DNA from: Phil1 sp964600045
GTDB lineage: Bacteria; Bacillota; Clostridia; Christensenellales; CAG-138
Reading direction: 5' to 3'
Length of the DNA stretch: 10,089 nt
Assembly (NCBI GenBank): GCA_964600045.1
Contig: CAZRHS010000049.1
Span: forward strand, 1 to 10,089
In this document: one piece after another, positions 1 to 6,865 of the stretch
Numbering within the stretch: position 1 is the stretch's first letter
Layout: each line of letters begins with the position of its first letter
Notes under the pieces: model-generated
Database searches by the model: none
Told to the model about the DNA's origin: nothing
What the model saw: only the letters and a program-made list of their open reading frames with translations
Made by a program: the position numbers and the translations under genes

Positions 1-236
1 GACAGAAGATAAAATCGCGCGTCCGGATTCTTCTCCTCTACCTCTTCAAATGAATCGTAATAGGTTATATCAAGGTATTTCCAATAGTCCAGTCCTGCTC
101 TTTTAAGATGCTTATCATCAACGCTGAAGCCAAGCGGACGCACAAGGTGCAGCCTTGCGCCGGTAACTGAGCATGTTCTGGATATATTTCCTGTATTCTC
201 CGGTATTTCAGGTTCTACCAAAACTATATTAAGCAT
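1..236 (-). CDS. trmL: tRNA (cytidine/uridine(34)-2'-O)-methyltransferase TrmL, N-terminal part, cut by the left edge
   Basis: Reading leftward from the ATG at 236-234 gives 78 complete codons with no stop before the edge. The protein begins MLNIVLVEPEIPENTGNISR and goes on with a RLHLVRPLGF segment and a KHLKRAGLDYW segment. This is the usual N-terminus of the SPOUT-class TrmL (YibK/CspR) family, which uses S-adenosylmethionine to methylate the ribose 2'-OH of the wobble nucleotide 34 in certain tRNA-Leu species in the cytoplasm. The family is about 150-160 residues long, so roughly half is present. The C-terminal knot that binds SAM lies outside the window. A strong ribosome binding site (AAAGGAG, 241-247) sits just upstream and fixes the start. 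The gene follows the hydrolase lipoprotein after only 24 bp, so it is probably the last visible gene of the hslVU transcript. Family assignment is firm from the sequence; substrate is inferred from the family. Confidence 0.93.
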   Translation of the reverse strand, partial: MLNIVLVEPEIPENTGNISRTCSVTGARLHLVRPLGFSVDDKHLKRAGLDYWKYLDITYYDSFEEVEEKNPDARFYLL

Positions 237-240
237 TATT

Positions 241-247
241 CTCCTTT
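241..247 (-). promoter_or_regulatory. Ribosome binding site of trmL
   Basis: On the minus strand this reads AAAGGAG, four bases before the ATG at 236. It is one of the best Shine-Dalgarno matches in the window. It marks the true start of the edge-truncated trmL gene and implies independent ribosome loading, not coupling to the gene upstream. Confidence 0.8.
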
Positions 248-260
248 CAAATGCACACCA

Positions 261-1355
261 TCAATAGAAGAACGAATTCGCGCCGTATGTTGCGTAATAT
301 GTTCTTTTGCTCCACGATGTTCCTTTGCTTGACGACCTAAAATACAACACGCCCTCCGGCAAAAAGCGTTCCCCGTTTACAAATATCTTGTTTACCGCCT
401 CAATGGTGCTGCTTGTAGGCACAACGGATCTTAGCTCCTCCTCGTCATCCGCAACCGTGAACTGGCTTTTTTGAAATATAACGCCTTCAACACTGTTGGG
501 AAATTTTGAGCTAGCGATGCGATTATAAATAACATTCGCAACAGCGGCGCGAGACTCAACATCATTCCCCTTTGTTTCTTCCTGTACAACCTGCGCTATA
601 AGCAGAAGCTCATCCGCGCTGTATCCCCCGCCTGACGAGAAGTAATTGTTCCCGCTAACTGTGGAATTCGAATTGCTCTCCGGCTGCTTAGTGGGTTCAG
701 CGGTAGGTGCAGACGTTTTAGCAGGTTTAGGAGTAGCCGTTGGCTTAGGCGTTGGTGTTGGCGGTGAGCCATACTCAACAAACTCGGCCAATATGAAGCC
801 ATAGTTGCCGTCATACTTGATTTTCAGCCAATCGCCCGATTTACCTACAACGGTAAATACTGTGCCATATTCCAACTCTTCGATTATTTTATAATCCAAG
901 CCCGGCCCTTTTCTGAAGTTGGCCGATCCGGCATTGAGATATGCCGTCTTCTTTTCAATATCCGTAACCTCATACTCCGGCGTAGGTTCAGGAGTGTTGG
1001 TCGGCGCCAAAGTAGGCGACGGAGTTGCCGTAGGAGTCAAAGTTGCAATCGGAGTTCCCGTCGGTGTGGCCACAGGTTCCGCAGTGCTCTCTAATTCATC
1101 CGTTGCCATAGGTGTTTCCGCTATAACTGTGGTAAGCGGTGCTAATGTGGTTTCGGCTGTTTTTTCCGGCTGTATTGACGGCACAGTCTGCGTGGGTGCA
1201 GGCGTGTATTGTGTTTCTGCCGTGATATCAGGTGTAAGTGCAGAAACAGGCTGTTCGATTTCCGTCGCGAAGTTACCCGTTTGTGATGAGGCCATGCAGC
1301 CAACAAACGACAATGTCACGGCAAATATCAATATTGCGGCAACGTAGCGCATCAT
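261..1355 (-). CDS. Lipoprotein with SH3 domain and SleB-like cell-wall hydrolase domain
   Basis: This is a 364-residue secreted protein. Residues 1-20 form a signal peptide ending in FVGC, a plausible lipobox with Cys20 as the lipidated residue, so it is probably anchored to the outer face of the membrane. Residues 41-128 are a Thr/Pro-rich linker. Residues 137-195 look like a bacterial SH3 domain (FRKGPGLDYKII, GDWLKIKYDGNYGFI), which usually binds peptidoglycan. Residues 197-230 form a second TP/KP linker. Residues 246-364 match the SleB/Hydrolase_2 fold, including AVANVIYNRI, FPNSVEGVI, KSQFT and a C-terminal YATYGANSFFY. SleB-type enzymes are lytic transglycosylases best known from spore-cortex breakdown. 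Glu260 aligns with the catalytic Glu of the EARGE motif, but the second Glu of that motif is Asn264. The ATG overlaps the hslU stop (ATGATG), and the second ATG at 1352 is an equally possible start. No good ribosome binding site is visible, so coupling to hslU is likely. Spore role versus general wall remodelling cannot be decided. Confidence 0.85.
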   Translation of the reverse strand: MMRYVAAILIFAVTLSFVGCMASSQTGNFATEIEQPVSALTPDITAETQYTPAPTQTVPSIQPEKTAETTLAPLTTVIAETPMATDELESTAEPVATPTGTPIATLTPTATPSPTLAPTNTPEPTPEYEVTDIEKKTAYLNAGSANFRKGPGLDYKIIEELEYGTVFTVVGKSGDWLKIKYDGNYGFILAEFVEYGSPPTPTPKPTATPKPAKTSAPTAEPTKQPESNSNSTVSGNNYFSSGGGYSADELLLIAQVVQEETKGNDVESRAAVANVIYNRIASSKFPNSVEGVIFQKSQFTVADDEEELRSVVPTSSTIEAVNKIFVNGERFLPEGVLYFRSSSKGTSWSKRTYYATYGANSFFY

Positions 1356-2746
1356 AGAATAAACTTGCCCAGATCCTCACCATTAAGTTCGGGGGGCATA
1401 TGTTCCTTTACATAATTTGCGTCAATAACAACCTTTACCATAGGATGGTCGCCGCCTGCGTTAAAAGATATATCCTCAAGCAGGTTCTCAACTATTGTAT
1501 GCAACCGCCTTGCGCCTATATTTTCGCCTGTTTCATTCGCGTTATATGCGTATTTAGCTATCGCTTCCAAAGCATCATCGGTAAACTCAAGCTGAACGTC
1601 ATCCGTGGCCAAAAGAGCCGCGTACTGCTTGGTTATTGCATGCTCCGGCTGATGAAGTATTCTCTTATAATCTTCTACCGTAAGCGGGTTCAGGTTTACC
1701 TTTATGGGGAATCTGCCCTGAAGTTCCGGTATAAGATCGGATACTTTCGATACATGGAAAGCTCCCGCGGCAATAAAGAGCATGAAGTCCGTTTTCACGG
1801 GACCGTATTTAGTGTTTACAGTGCATCCCTCGACTATCGGAAGTATGTCCCGCTGCACACCTTCACGCGATACATCCGGTCCGCTGCCTCGCTCGCCGCC
1901 GGCTATTTTATCTATTTCATCTATAAATACTATTCCATCCTGTTCGGCCTTGTCTATGGCCTCGCGTATAACTTCGTCCATATCTATAAGCTTTTCGGAC
2001 TCTTCCTGAGTAAGTATCCGCCTTGCTTCGCTTACTTTTACGCGGCGTTTCTTCTTGTTTTTAGGTATAAGACCGCCCATCACCTCATTAAGATTGATGT
2101 CTATACCCATAGCAAGCATGGCATCGCTTCCGGTGTTTTGCTGCTCTACTTCAACCTCTACCATCTCGTTTTCAAGCATGCCGTTTGAAAGCTGCTGAGC
2201 AATCTGCTGCCGCTTGTTAAGATGCTCGGTTTTCTCTTCTTCGCTCATGTCTTTTTCTTCATCAGCTTCGGATGTGTTCGCGTTTCCGGATCCTAACAAA
2301 AGCTGTATGGGATTAAACGGCTTAGCTGCTTTCTTAGCGGTTGGCATAAGAAGATCCACAAGTCTTTGCTCCGCAGCCGCTTTTGCAACCGTCTCAACGG
2401 CGTTGTAATGCTTTTGTTTGCAAAGGCGTATAGAAGCCTCAACCAAGTCCCTGATTATTGAATCCACATCTCTGCCGACATAGCCAACTTCGGTGAATTT
2501 GGTTGCCTCAACCTTAACAAGCGGTGCGTCAACAAGCTTGGCAAGGCGCCTGGCTATTTCCGTTTTGCCAACACCGGTAGGGCCAACCATAATAATATTT
2601 TTGGGGGTTATTTCCTCTCGCAGTTCAGGTGATAAACGAGAGCGGCGATATCTGTTTCTCAGTGCAATCGCAACGGCTCTCTTTGCCTCATCCTGACCTA
2701 CTATGTATTTATCCAACGCTTCTACGGTTTCTCTTGGCGTAAGCAT
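1352..2746 (-). CDS. hslU: HslU (ClpY), ATPase subunit of the HslVU protease
   Basis: HslU is the hexameric AAA+ unfoldase that recognises substrates, unfolds them with ATP and threads them into the HslV chamber in the cytoplasm. The 464-residue protein has the Walker A motif GPTGVGKT at 55-62, the pore motif GYVG at 88-91, and Walker B IVFIDEID at about 272-279. It has a charged insertion (I) domain at roughly 108-245 and the sensor-2 segment GARRLHT. The C-terminus GEDLGKFIL corresponds to the conserved tail that docks between HslV subunits and activates them. Length fits the family (about 440-470). The reading frame is open 14 codons further upstream to 2788, but that would run inside hslV. 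I chose the ATG at 2746 because the protein then begins MLTPRETVEALDKYIVGQ as in relatives, and GGAGG lies just before it. The stop of hslV and this start form TAATG, so synthesis of the two subunits is probably coupled. Confidence 0.97.
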   Translation of the reverse strand: MLTPRETVEALDKYIVGQDEAKRAVAIALRNRYRRSRLSPELREEITPKNIIMVGPTGVGKTEIARRLAKLVDAPLVKVEATKFTEVGYVGRDVDSIIRDLVEASIRLCKQKHYNAVETVAKAAAEQRLVDLLMPTAKKAAKPFNPIQLLLGSGNANTSEADEEKDMSEEEKTEHLNKRQQIAQQLSNGMLENEMVEVEVEQQNTGSDAMLAMGIDINLNEVMGGLIPKNKKKRRVKVSEARRILTQEESEKLIDMDEVIREAIDKAEQDGIVFIDEIDKIAGGERGSGPDVSREGVQRDILPIVEGCTVNTKYGPVKTDFMLFIAAGAFHVSKVSDLIPELQGRFPIKVNLNPLTVEDYKRILHQPEHAITKQYAALLATDDVQLEFTDDALEAIAKYAYNANETGENIGARRLHTIVENLLEDISFNAGGDHPMVKVVIDANYVKEHMPPELNGEDLGKFIL

Positions 2747-3282
2747 TATATTTCCTCCATCGTGATATTGCTGTTTGTATAAATGCAAATATCGCTCGCT
2801 ATCTTTATAGCCTTTGTCGCAATTTCAGCCGCGCTTAAATCGGTATTTTCCTTTAGAGCCTTTGCGGCGCTCAATGCGAACATACCGCCGGACCCGATTG
2901 CCGCTATGCCGTCATCGGGATCTATAACCTCTCCGGTGCCGCTCACTATAAGCAGTTCTTCCTTATCTGCAACAATAAGCATAGCATTAAGCTGACGCAT
3001 TGCTTTATCGGTCCGCCATTCCTGCGCAAGCGACACAGCGGCGCGTCTAAGGCTGCCGCTATATTTTTCAAGCTTTGCTTCAAAGCGTTCCAGCAGTGAA
3101 AACGCGTCCGCAACAGTTCCGGCAAATCCTGTAATTACACTGTCGTGATATATTCTGCGAACCTTCTTTGCCGTATGCTTCATTATTGTATTTTCCCCGA
3201 ATGTTACCTGGCCGTCTCCCGCCACGGCACATTTACCGTCTTTCTTTACGGCCACTATGGTAGTTCCGAGCATTTGCTGCAT
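2746..3282 (-). CDS. hslV: HslV (ClpQ), threonine peptidase subunit of the HslVU protease
   Basis: HslV forms the double-hexamer proteolytic core of HslVU and resembles the proteasome beta subunit. The 178-residue product begins MQQMLGTTIVAVKKDGK. Removal of the short leader MQQMLG would expose Thr7 as the N-terminal nucleophile. Counting from that Thr, Asp17 (in AGDGQ) and Lys33 (in KKVRR) fall at the positions expected for the catalytic site. IGSGG further on matches the conserved loop near the active site. A TTG at 3303 would extend the frame by seven residues. The ATG at 3282 is preferred because it follows AGGCGG at a usable distance and gives the family-like N-terminus. A candidate promoter lies 60 bases upstream (3341-3349), so hslV probably starts a transcript with hslU, the hydrolase lipoprotein and trmL. 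In B. subtilis xerC (codV) precedes this gene; it is absent here. Confidence 0.96.
   Translation of the reverse strand: MQQMLGTTIVAVKKDGKCAVAGDGQVTFGENTIMKHTAKKVRRIYHDSVITGFAGTVADAFSLLERFEAKLEKYSGSLRRAAVSLAQEWRTDKAMRQLNAMLIVADKEELLIVSGTGEVIDPDDGIAAIGSGGMFALSAAKALKENTDLSAAEIATKAIKIASDICIYTNSNITMEEI
2754..2758 (-). promoter_or_regulatory. Ribosome binding site deciding the hslU start
   Basis: The minus strand reads GGAGG here, inside the last codons of hslV (Met-Glu-Glu-Ile), seven bases before the hslU ATG at 2746. It supports that ATG over the in-frame ATG at 2788, which has no comparable site. Confidence 0.8.
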
Positions 3283-3340
3283 ATTTGTTTTACCGCCTTT
3301 CAATCATCAGCCCATTCAAGCATGAATAAAGCTTTTTGTG

Positions 3341-3349
3341 ATAATACCA
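3341..3349 (-). promoter_or_regulatory. Candidate extended -10 promoter for hslV-hslU
   Basis: On the minus strand the sequence is TGGTATTAT, an extended -10 element (TGn followed by a 5/6 match to TATAAT). Transcription would start near 3334, about 52 bases before the hslV ATG at 3282. No convincing -35 hexamer sits 16-18 bases upstream, so this rests on the extended -10 alone. No CtsR-type or CIRCE heat-shock operator was recognised next to it. Confidence 0.45.
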
Positions 3350-3392
3350 CACTTGCTATCCAAAATGGGGGTAATTCACAATGCTTTACATT

Positions 3393-4736
3393 TTATTCGC
3401 ATTCGGTTGCCGAAATTTGTCCTTTAAGTCCTATTTCGTCGGCAATCGAATCGATTATTTCAAGAGACCTTTCGGCTATAAGCGTATAACGTTCCTGCTT
3501 ATTACGCGGAGCGTTGCTTAGCCCTTCTATAATGCCAAAGCTAATATTCATCGGTTGAAAATCCGATCCATTATAGCCTGATACATATCTGCCAAGAGCA
3601 CCTATGGCAGTTTTTGAGCCGAAGTCTACACTCTGCTTACCTGTAAGCTTAAGCGCAAGATCTATACCCGCAAGCATTCCGCTGGCCGCGCTCTCAATAT
3701 AGCCTTCAACACCCGTCATCTGCCCGGCAAAGTAAAGTCCGGGCTTGTTGATGCATTCAAAAGCCGATGTCAGCTTGCCCGGAGAGTTTATGAATGTGTT
3801 TCTATGCATAACGCCATAACGAACAAACTCCGCGTTTTCAAGCCCCGGAATCAGTCCAAACACGCGCTTTTGTTCTCCGAATTTCAAATTAGTCTGGAAT
3901 CCCACTATGTTATAAAGGGTTGCTTCATTATTTTCTTTTCTCAACTGAACTACGGCGTATGGTCTCTTCCCCGTATTAGGATCAACTATCCCCACGGGTT
4001 TCAACGGACCGTATGCCAACGTCATGGGCCCGCGCTTTGCCATTACTTCCACAGGCATGCATCCTTCAAACACACGCGGCTTTTCAAATTCATGCAAAGG
4101 GGCAGTTTCAGCCGCAATCAGATTATTTACGAACGTAAAATATTCTTCCTTGTTCATAGGACAATTAAGGTAGTCATTTCCGCGTTCGTAGCGTGAACCT
4201 TCAAATATTTTGCTCATGTCGAGCGAATCGGCACTTATCACGGGCGCTACGGCATCATAAAAATGCAATCCTTCGCCAAAAAAGGCCTCAATAGCCTCAA
4301 GCATTGCTCCATCCGTAAGCGGACCCGTTGCAACTATTGCCGGAGCTTCAGGCAACGCCGTTACCTCGCCATGTTTTACGGTTATGTTTTCATGCTCGCT
4401 CAGCCGCTTTGTAACAAGCTTTGAAAATATATCCCTGTCTACAGCCAGCGCCCCGCCTGCAGGCACTCGGCTCTGCTCCGCGCACTGCATAACAACGGAG
4501 CCCAGCCTGCGCATTTCTTCTTTAAGAAGGCCCGCGCCGTTCTGCAGCCTGTCCGAGCGCAAGGAGTTTGAACATACAAGCTCACAAAATCCGTTTATTT
4601 TATGCGCCGGTGAATAACGCTCCGGCTTCATTTCGTATAAAGATACGGCAACGCCGCGCTCAGCAAGCTGATACGCGGCTTCACATCCGGCAAGTCCCGC
4701 GCCTATAACGGCGGCTTCCGGCTTATTTTTCGCCAT
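3393..4736 (-). CDS. trmFO: TrmFO, folate- and FAD-dependent tRNA uracil-54 C5-methyltransferase
   Basis: TrmFO makes 5-methyluridine at position 54 in the T-loop of tRNAs, using methylene-tetrahydrofolate as carbon donor and FAD with NAD(P)H as reductant. It replaces the SAM-dependent TrmA in most Firmicutes. The 447-residue protein starts with the dinucleotide-binding motif GAGLAGCEAA at 12-21. Both functional cysteines of the B. subtilis enzyme have equivalents: Cys55 in ELVCSNSLR and Cys226 in EGCMPVEVMA. Other family signatures are GPLTDG, FYDAVAPVI, MTLAYGPLKPVG, and a C-terminal FAD segment GLYFAGQMTGVEGYIESAASG. Length is typical (435-450). The start overlaps the topA stop by 14 bp, and AAAGGG at 4748-4753 is a plausible ribosome binding site, so the two genes are almost certainly co-transcribed. 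This topA-trmFO adjacency is common in Firmicutes. Confidence 0.97.
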   Translation of the reverse strand: MAKNKPEAAVIGAGLAGCEAAYQLAERGVAVSLYEMKPERYSPAHKINGFCELVCSNSLRSDRLQNGAGLLKEEMRRLGSVVMQCAEQSRVPAGGALAVDRDIFSKLVTKRLSEHENITVKHGEVTALPEAPAIVATGPLTDGAMLEAIEAFFGEGLHFYDAVAPVISADSLDMSKIFEGSRYERGNDYLNCPMNKEEYFTFVNNLIAAETAPLHEFEKPRVFEGCMPVEVMAKRGPMTLAYGPLKPVGIVDPNTGKRPYAVVQLRKENNEATLYNIVGFQTNLKFGEQKRVFGLIPGLENAEFVRYGVMHRNTFINSPGKLTSAFECINKPGLYFAGQMTGVEGYIESAASGMLAGIDLALKLTGKQSVDFGSKTAIGALGRYVSGYNGSDFQPMNISFGIIEGLSNAPRNKQERYTLIAERSLEIIDSIADEIGLKGQISATECE

Positions 4737-6831
4737 CGTTTTCCGTTCCCTTTCTGGAGTTTCTTTCTATATACCCGCAGTCTTTATTGGAGCATGCGGT
4801 ATATTTGCCGCGCGGCCCGACTTTATTAACCATCATTCCGCCGCACTTGGGGCATTTTTCGCCGCTTGGCATATCCCATGATACAAAGTCGCACTCAGGA
4901 TACTTTTCACATCCGTAAAATACCTTGCCGCGCTTTGTTTTGCGCTTTATAAGCGCGGCTCCGCACTTGGGACACGGAACGTTGATTTTCTCTACAATTG
5001 CCTTTGTATTGCGGCATTCGGGGAAATTAGGACAAGCCAGGAATCTTCCGAATCTGCCCATTTTGTATACCATCATCGCGCCGCATTTATCGCACACAAC
5101 GTCGGATACCTCATCGGGTACGCTGACTTTTTCAATAGTTTCCGAGGCTTTATTAACGCTTTGCATAAATGGGCCGTAGAAATCGCGTATAACATTTTTC
5201 CACGGGATTTCTCCGTCTTTAATATGGTCAAGCTCGCTTTCCATGTCCGCAGTGAACTTAACGTCAACTATATTCTTGAAGTTGTCCTTCATTATCTGCG
5301 TAACAATAAAGCCAAGCTCCGTCGGATAGAGCGTTTTCTTTTCCCTTCTTACATATCCGCGTTCGGTTATGGTGGATATGGTCGGTGAATAGGTGCTTGG
5401 TCTGCCTATGCCCTTTTCTTCAAGGGTTTTTACAAGGGTCGCCTCGGTATAACGCGGTGGCGGCTGAGTAAAGCGCTGCTCACTCTCCACCTTTGTTGCG
5501 TTAAACGCATCATTCAGATGAACCTCCGGCAAAGCAACATCCTTCTCCTGCACATCGTCTCTGCCTTCAACATAAACGATTGTATATCCATCAAACACCG
5601 TACGCTGTCCGTTAGCGCGGAACGTGCAGCCGTTCGCGTCGAACGAGACCGTATTGGTCTCATATACCATGTCCGCCATTTGGCTTGCCATAAAGCGCTC
5701 GTATATGAGTTTATAAAGCTTGTACTGCTGATTCGTAAGGGAATCCTTTACCTCGGCAGGCGTAAGCTCCACGTAAGAGGGGCGTACGGCTTCATGCGCA
5801 TCCTGAGCGCCTTTGCGTCCCTTATATACATTGGGCTTCGCGGGCAGGTAATTTTTTCCGTATTTCTCCCCTATGATATTCAAGGCCAGTTTCTGCGCTT
5901 CTTCGGATACACGCACAGAGTCCGTCCTCATGTACGTTATAAGGCCCGTAACTCCCCTGCCCTGCAGTTCTATGCCCTCATAAAGCTGCTGAGCCACAAG
6001 CATGGTAAGCTTAGCCGTAAAGCCCAGCTTTCTCGATGCCTCTTGCTGCAGGCTGCTTGTGGTAAACGGAGCGGGAGCATGGCGGTTCTTTACGGCATTC
6101 TTCACATCCGTAACAATAAACGTTGCACCGGTTACCGCGTCAACAACCTTTTTCGCATCAGCTTCGCATTTAAGATCTGCTTTTTTATCTCCGTAGCCAT
6201 AGAACTTGGCATCAATGGCCTTCTTTATTCCCTTTGCCTTAAGGTTCGCGCTCACAATCCAGTATTCTTCAGGGACAAAGTCGTTTATTTCCTGCTCCCT
6301 GTCGCATATTATGCGCGTAGCAACGGACTGAACACGCCCGGCACTCAGGCCCTTTCTTACCTTTGCCCAAAGTATTGGGCTTATTTTATAGCCAACCAAT
6401 CTATCGAGTACTCGCCTGGCCTGCTGCGCGTCAACAAGATCCATATCTATGCTGCGCGGATGCTTGACAGAATTTTTAACCGTATTGGCGGTTATTTCAT
6501 TAAAGACTATGCGGCAGTCTGACTTTGGATCAAGCTTTAATATATGCGCAAGATGCCAGCTGATAGCTTCTCCTTCCATATCAGGGTCGGTTGCAAGAAG
6601 GACGCGCTTGGATGCCTTCGCTTCTCTTCTTATACGATCAAGGACCTCCCCGCGGCCGCGAAGAGTTATGTACCTGGGTTCAAAATCGTTTGCCTCATCC
6701 ACGCCGAGCTGGCTTTTGGGCAAATCCCTTACATGCCCGTTTGAAGCAATAACCTTATACTTACTGCCCAAAAATTTGCCTATTGTTTTAGCCTTTGCCG
6801 GAGACTCGACTATAACCAGATTGTCCGCCAT
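4723..6831 (-). CDS. topA: DNA topoisomerase I (type IA)
   Basis: TopA relaxes negative supercoils by cutting one strand through a 5'-phosphotyrosine link and passing the other through. The 702-residue protein opens with a TOPRIM domain containing Glu9 (IVESPAKAKTIG) and the acidic DPD motif near residues 82-84. The catalytic tyrosine is Tyr300 in GLITYMRTDS. The conserved GRPSTYSPTISTI and IGEKYG elements are also present. The C-terminus carries three four-cysteine zinc fingers at about 580-606, 620-648 and 660-686, the usual Firmicutes arrangement. Length matches the family (about 690-710). The start follows AAGGGGG (6839-6845) at good spacing, 34 bp after dprA. One oddity is Met85, directly after the DPD motif, where nearly all relatives I know have Arg (DREGEAI). 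The gene is otherwise complete with no frameshift. Confidence 0.97.
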   Translation of the reverse strand: MADNLVIVESPAKAKTIGKFLGSKYKVIASNGHVRDLPKSQLGVDEANDFEPRYITLRGRGEVLDRIRREAKASKRVLLATDPDMEGEAISWHLAHILKLDPKSDCRIVFNEITANTVKNSVKHPRSIDMDLVDAQQARRVLDRLVGYKISPILWAKVRKGLSAGRVQSVATRIICDREQEINDFVPEEYWIVSANLKAKGIKKAIDAKFYGYGDKKADLKCEADAKKVVDAVTGATFIVTDVKNAVKNRHAPAPFTTSSLQQEASRKLGFTAKLTMLVAQQLYEGIELQGRGVTGLITYMRTDSVRVSEEAQKLALNIIGEKYGKNYLPAKPNVYKGRKGAQDAHEAVRPSYVELTPAEVKDSLTNQQYKLYKLIYERFMASQMADMVYETNTVSFDANGCTFRANGQRTVFDGYTIVYVEGRDDVQEKDVALPEVHLNDAFNATKVESEQRFTQPPPRYTEATLVKTLEEKGIGRPSTYSPTISTITERGYVRREKKTLYPTELGFIVTQIMKDNFKNIVDVKFTADMESELDHIKDGEIPWKNVIRDFYGPFMQSVNKASETIEKVSVPDEVSDVVCDKCGAMMVYKMGRFGRFLACPNFPECRNTKAIVEKINVPCPKCGAALIKRKTKRGKVFYGCEKYPECDFVSWDMPSGEKCPKCGGMMVNKVGPRGKYTACSNKDCGYIERNSRKGTENDGEK

Positions 6832-6838
6832 TTATATA

Positions 6839-6845
6839 CCCCCTT
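6839..6845 (-). promoter_or_regulatory. Ribosome binding site of topA
   Basis: The minus strand reads AAGGGGG, seven bases before the topA ATG at 6831, within the 34-bp gap after dprA. It confirms the chosen start. No promoter or terminator is evident in this short gap, so topA is likely read through from comM-dprA. Confidence 0.7.
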
Positions 6846-6865
6846 GGGATAAATTACTTTTTGCC

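Noticed and set aside
919..1347. Plus-strand frame rich in Gly and Val (VGVGSGVLVGAKVGDG)
   Set aside because: It is the complement of the Thr/Pro linker codons of the lipoprotein gene; the apparent Gly/Val repeats are a by-product.
2747..2788. N-terminal extension of HslU beginning MHLYKQQYHDGG
   Set aside because: It would overlap the hslV coding end by 43 bases. It lacks a ribosome binding site, while the ATG at 2746 has GGAGG and the family-typical N-terminus.
3283..3303. TTG start for HslV adding seven residues
   Set aside because: The segment contains the likely ribosome binding site (AGGCGG), and the residues added have no counterpart in the family.
3310..3345. Possible terminator hairpin (AAGC...GCTT followed by TTTTG) between trmFO and hslV
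   Set aside because: Only a 4-bp stem with a 9-base loop. The T-run follows it on the plus strand, opposite to the direction of transcription here.
5518..6522. Long open frame on the plus strand (334 codons) opposite topA
   Set aside because: It lies entirely antisense to a well-conserved topA, has no recognisable family and no proper ribosome binding site. Long antisense frames arise from codon bias of the real gene.
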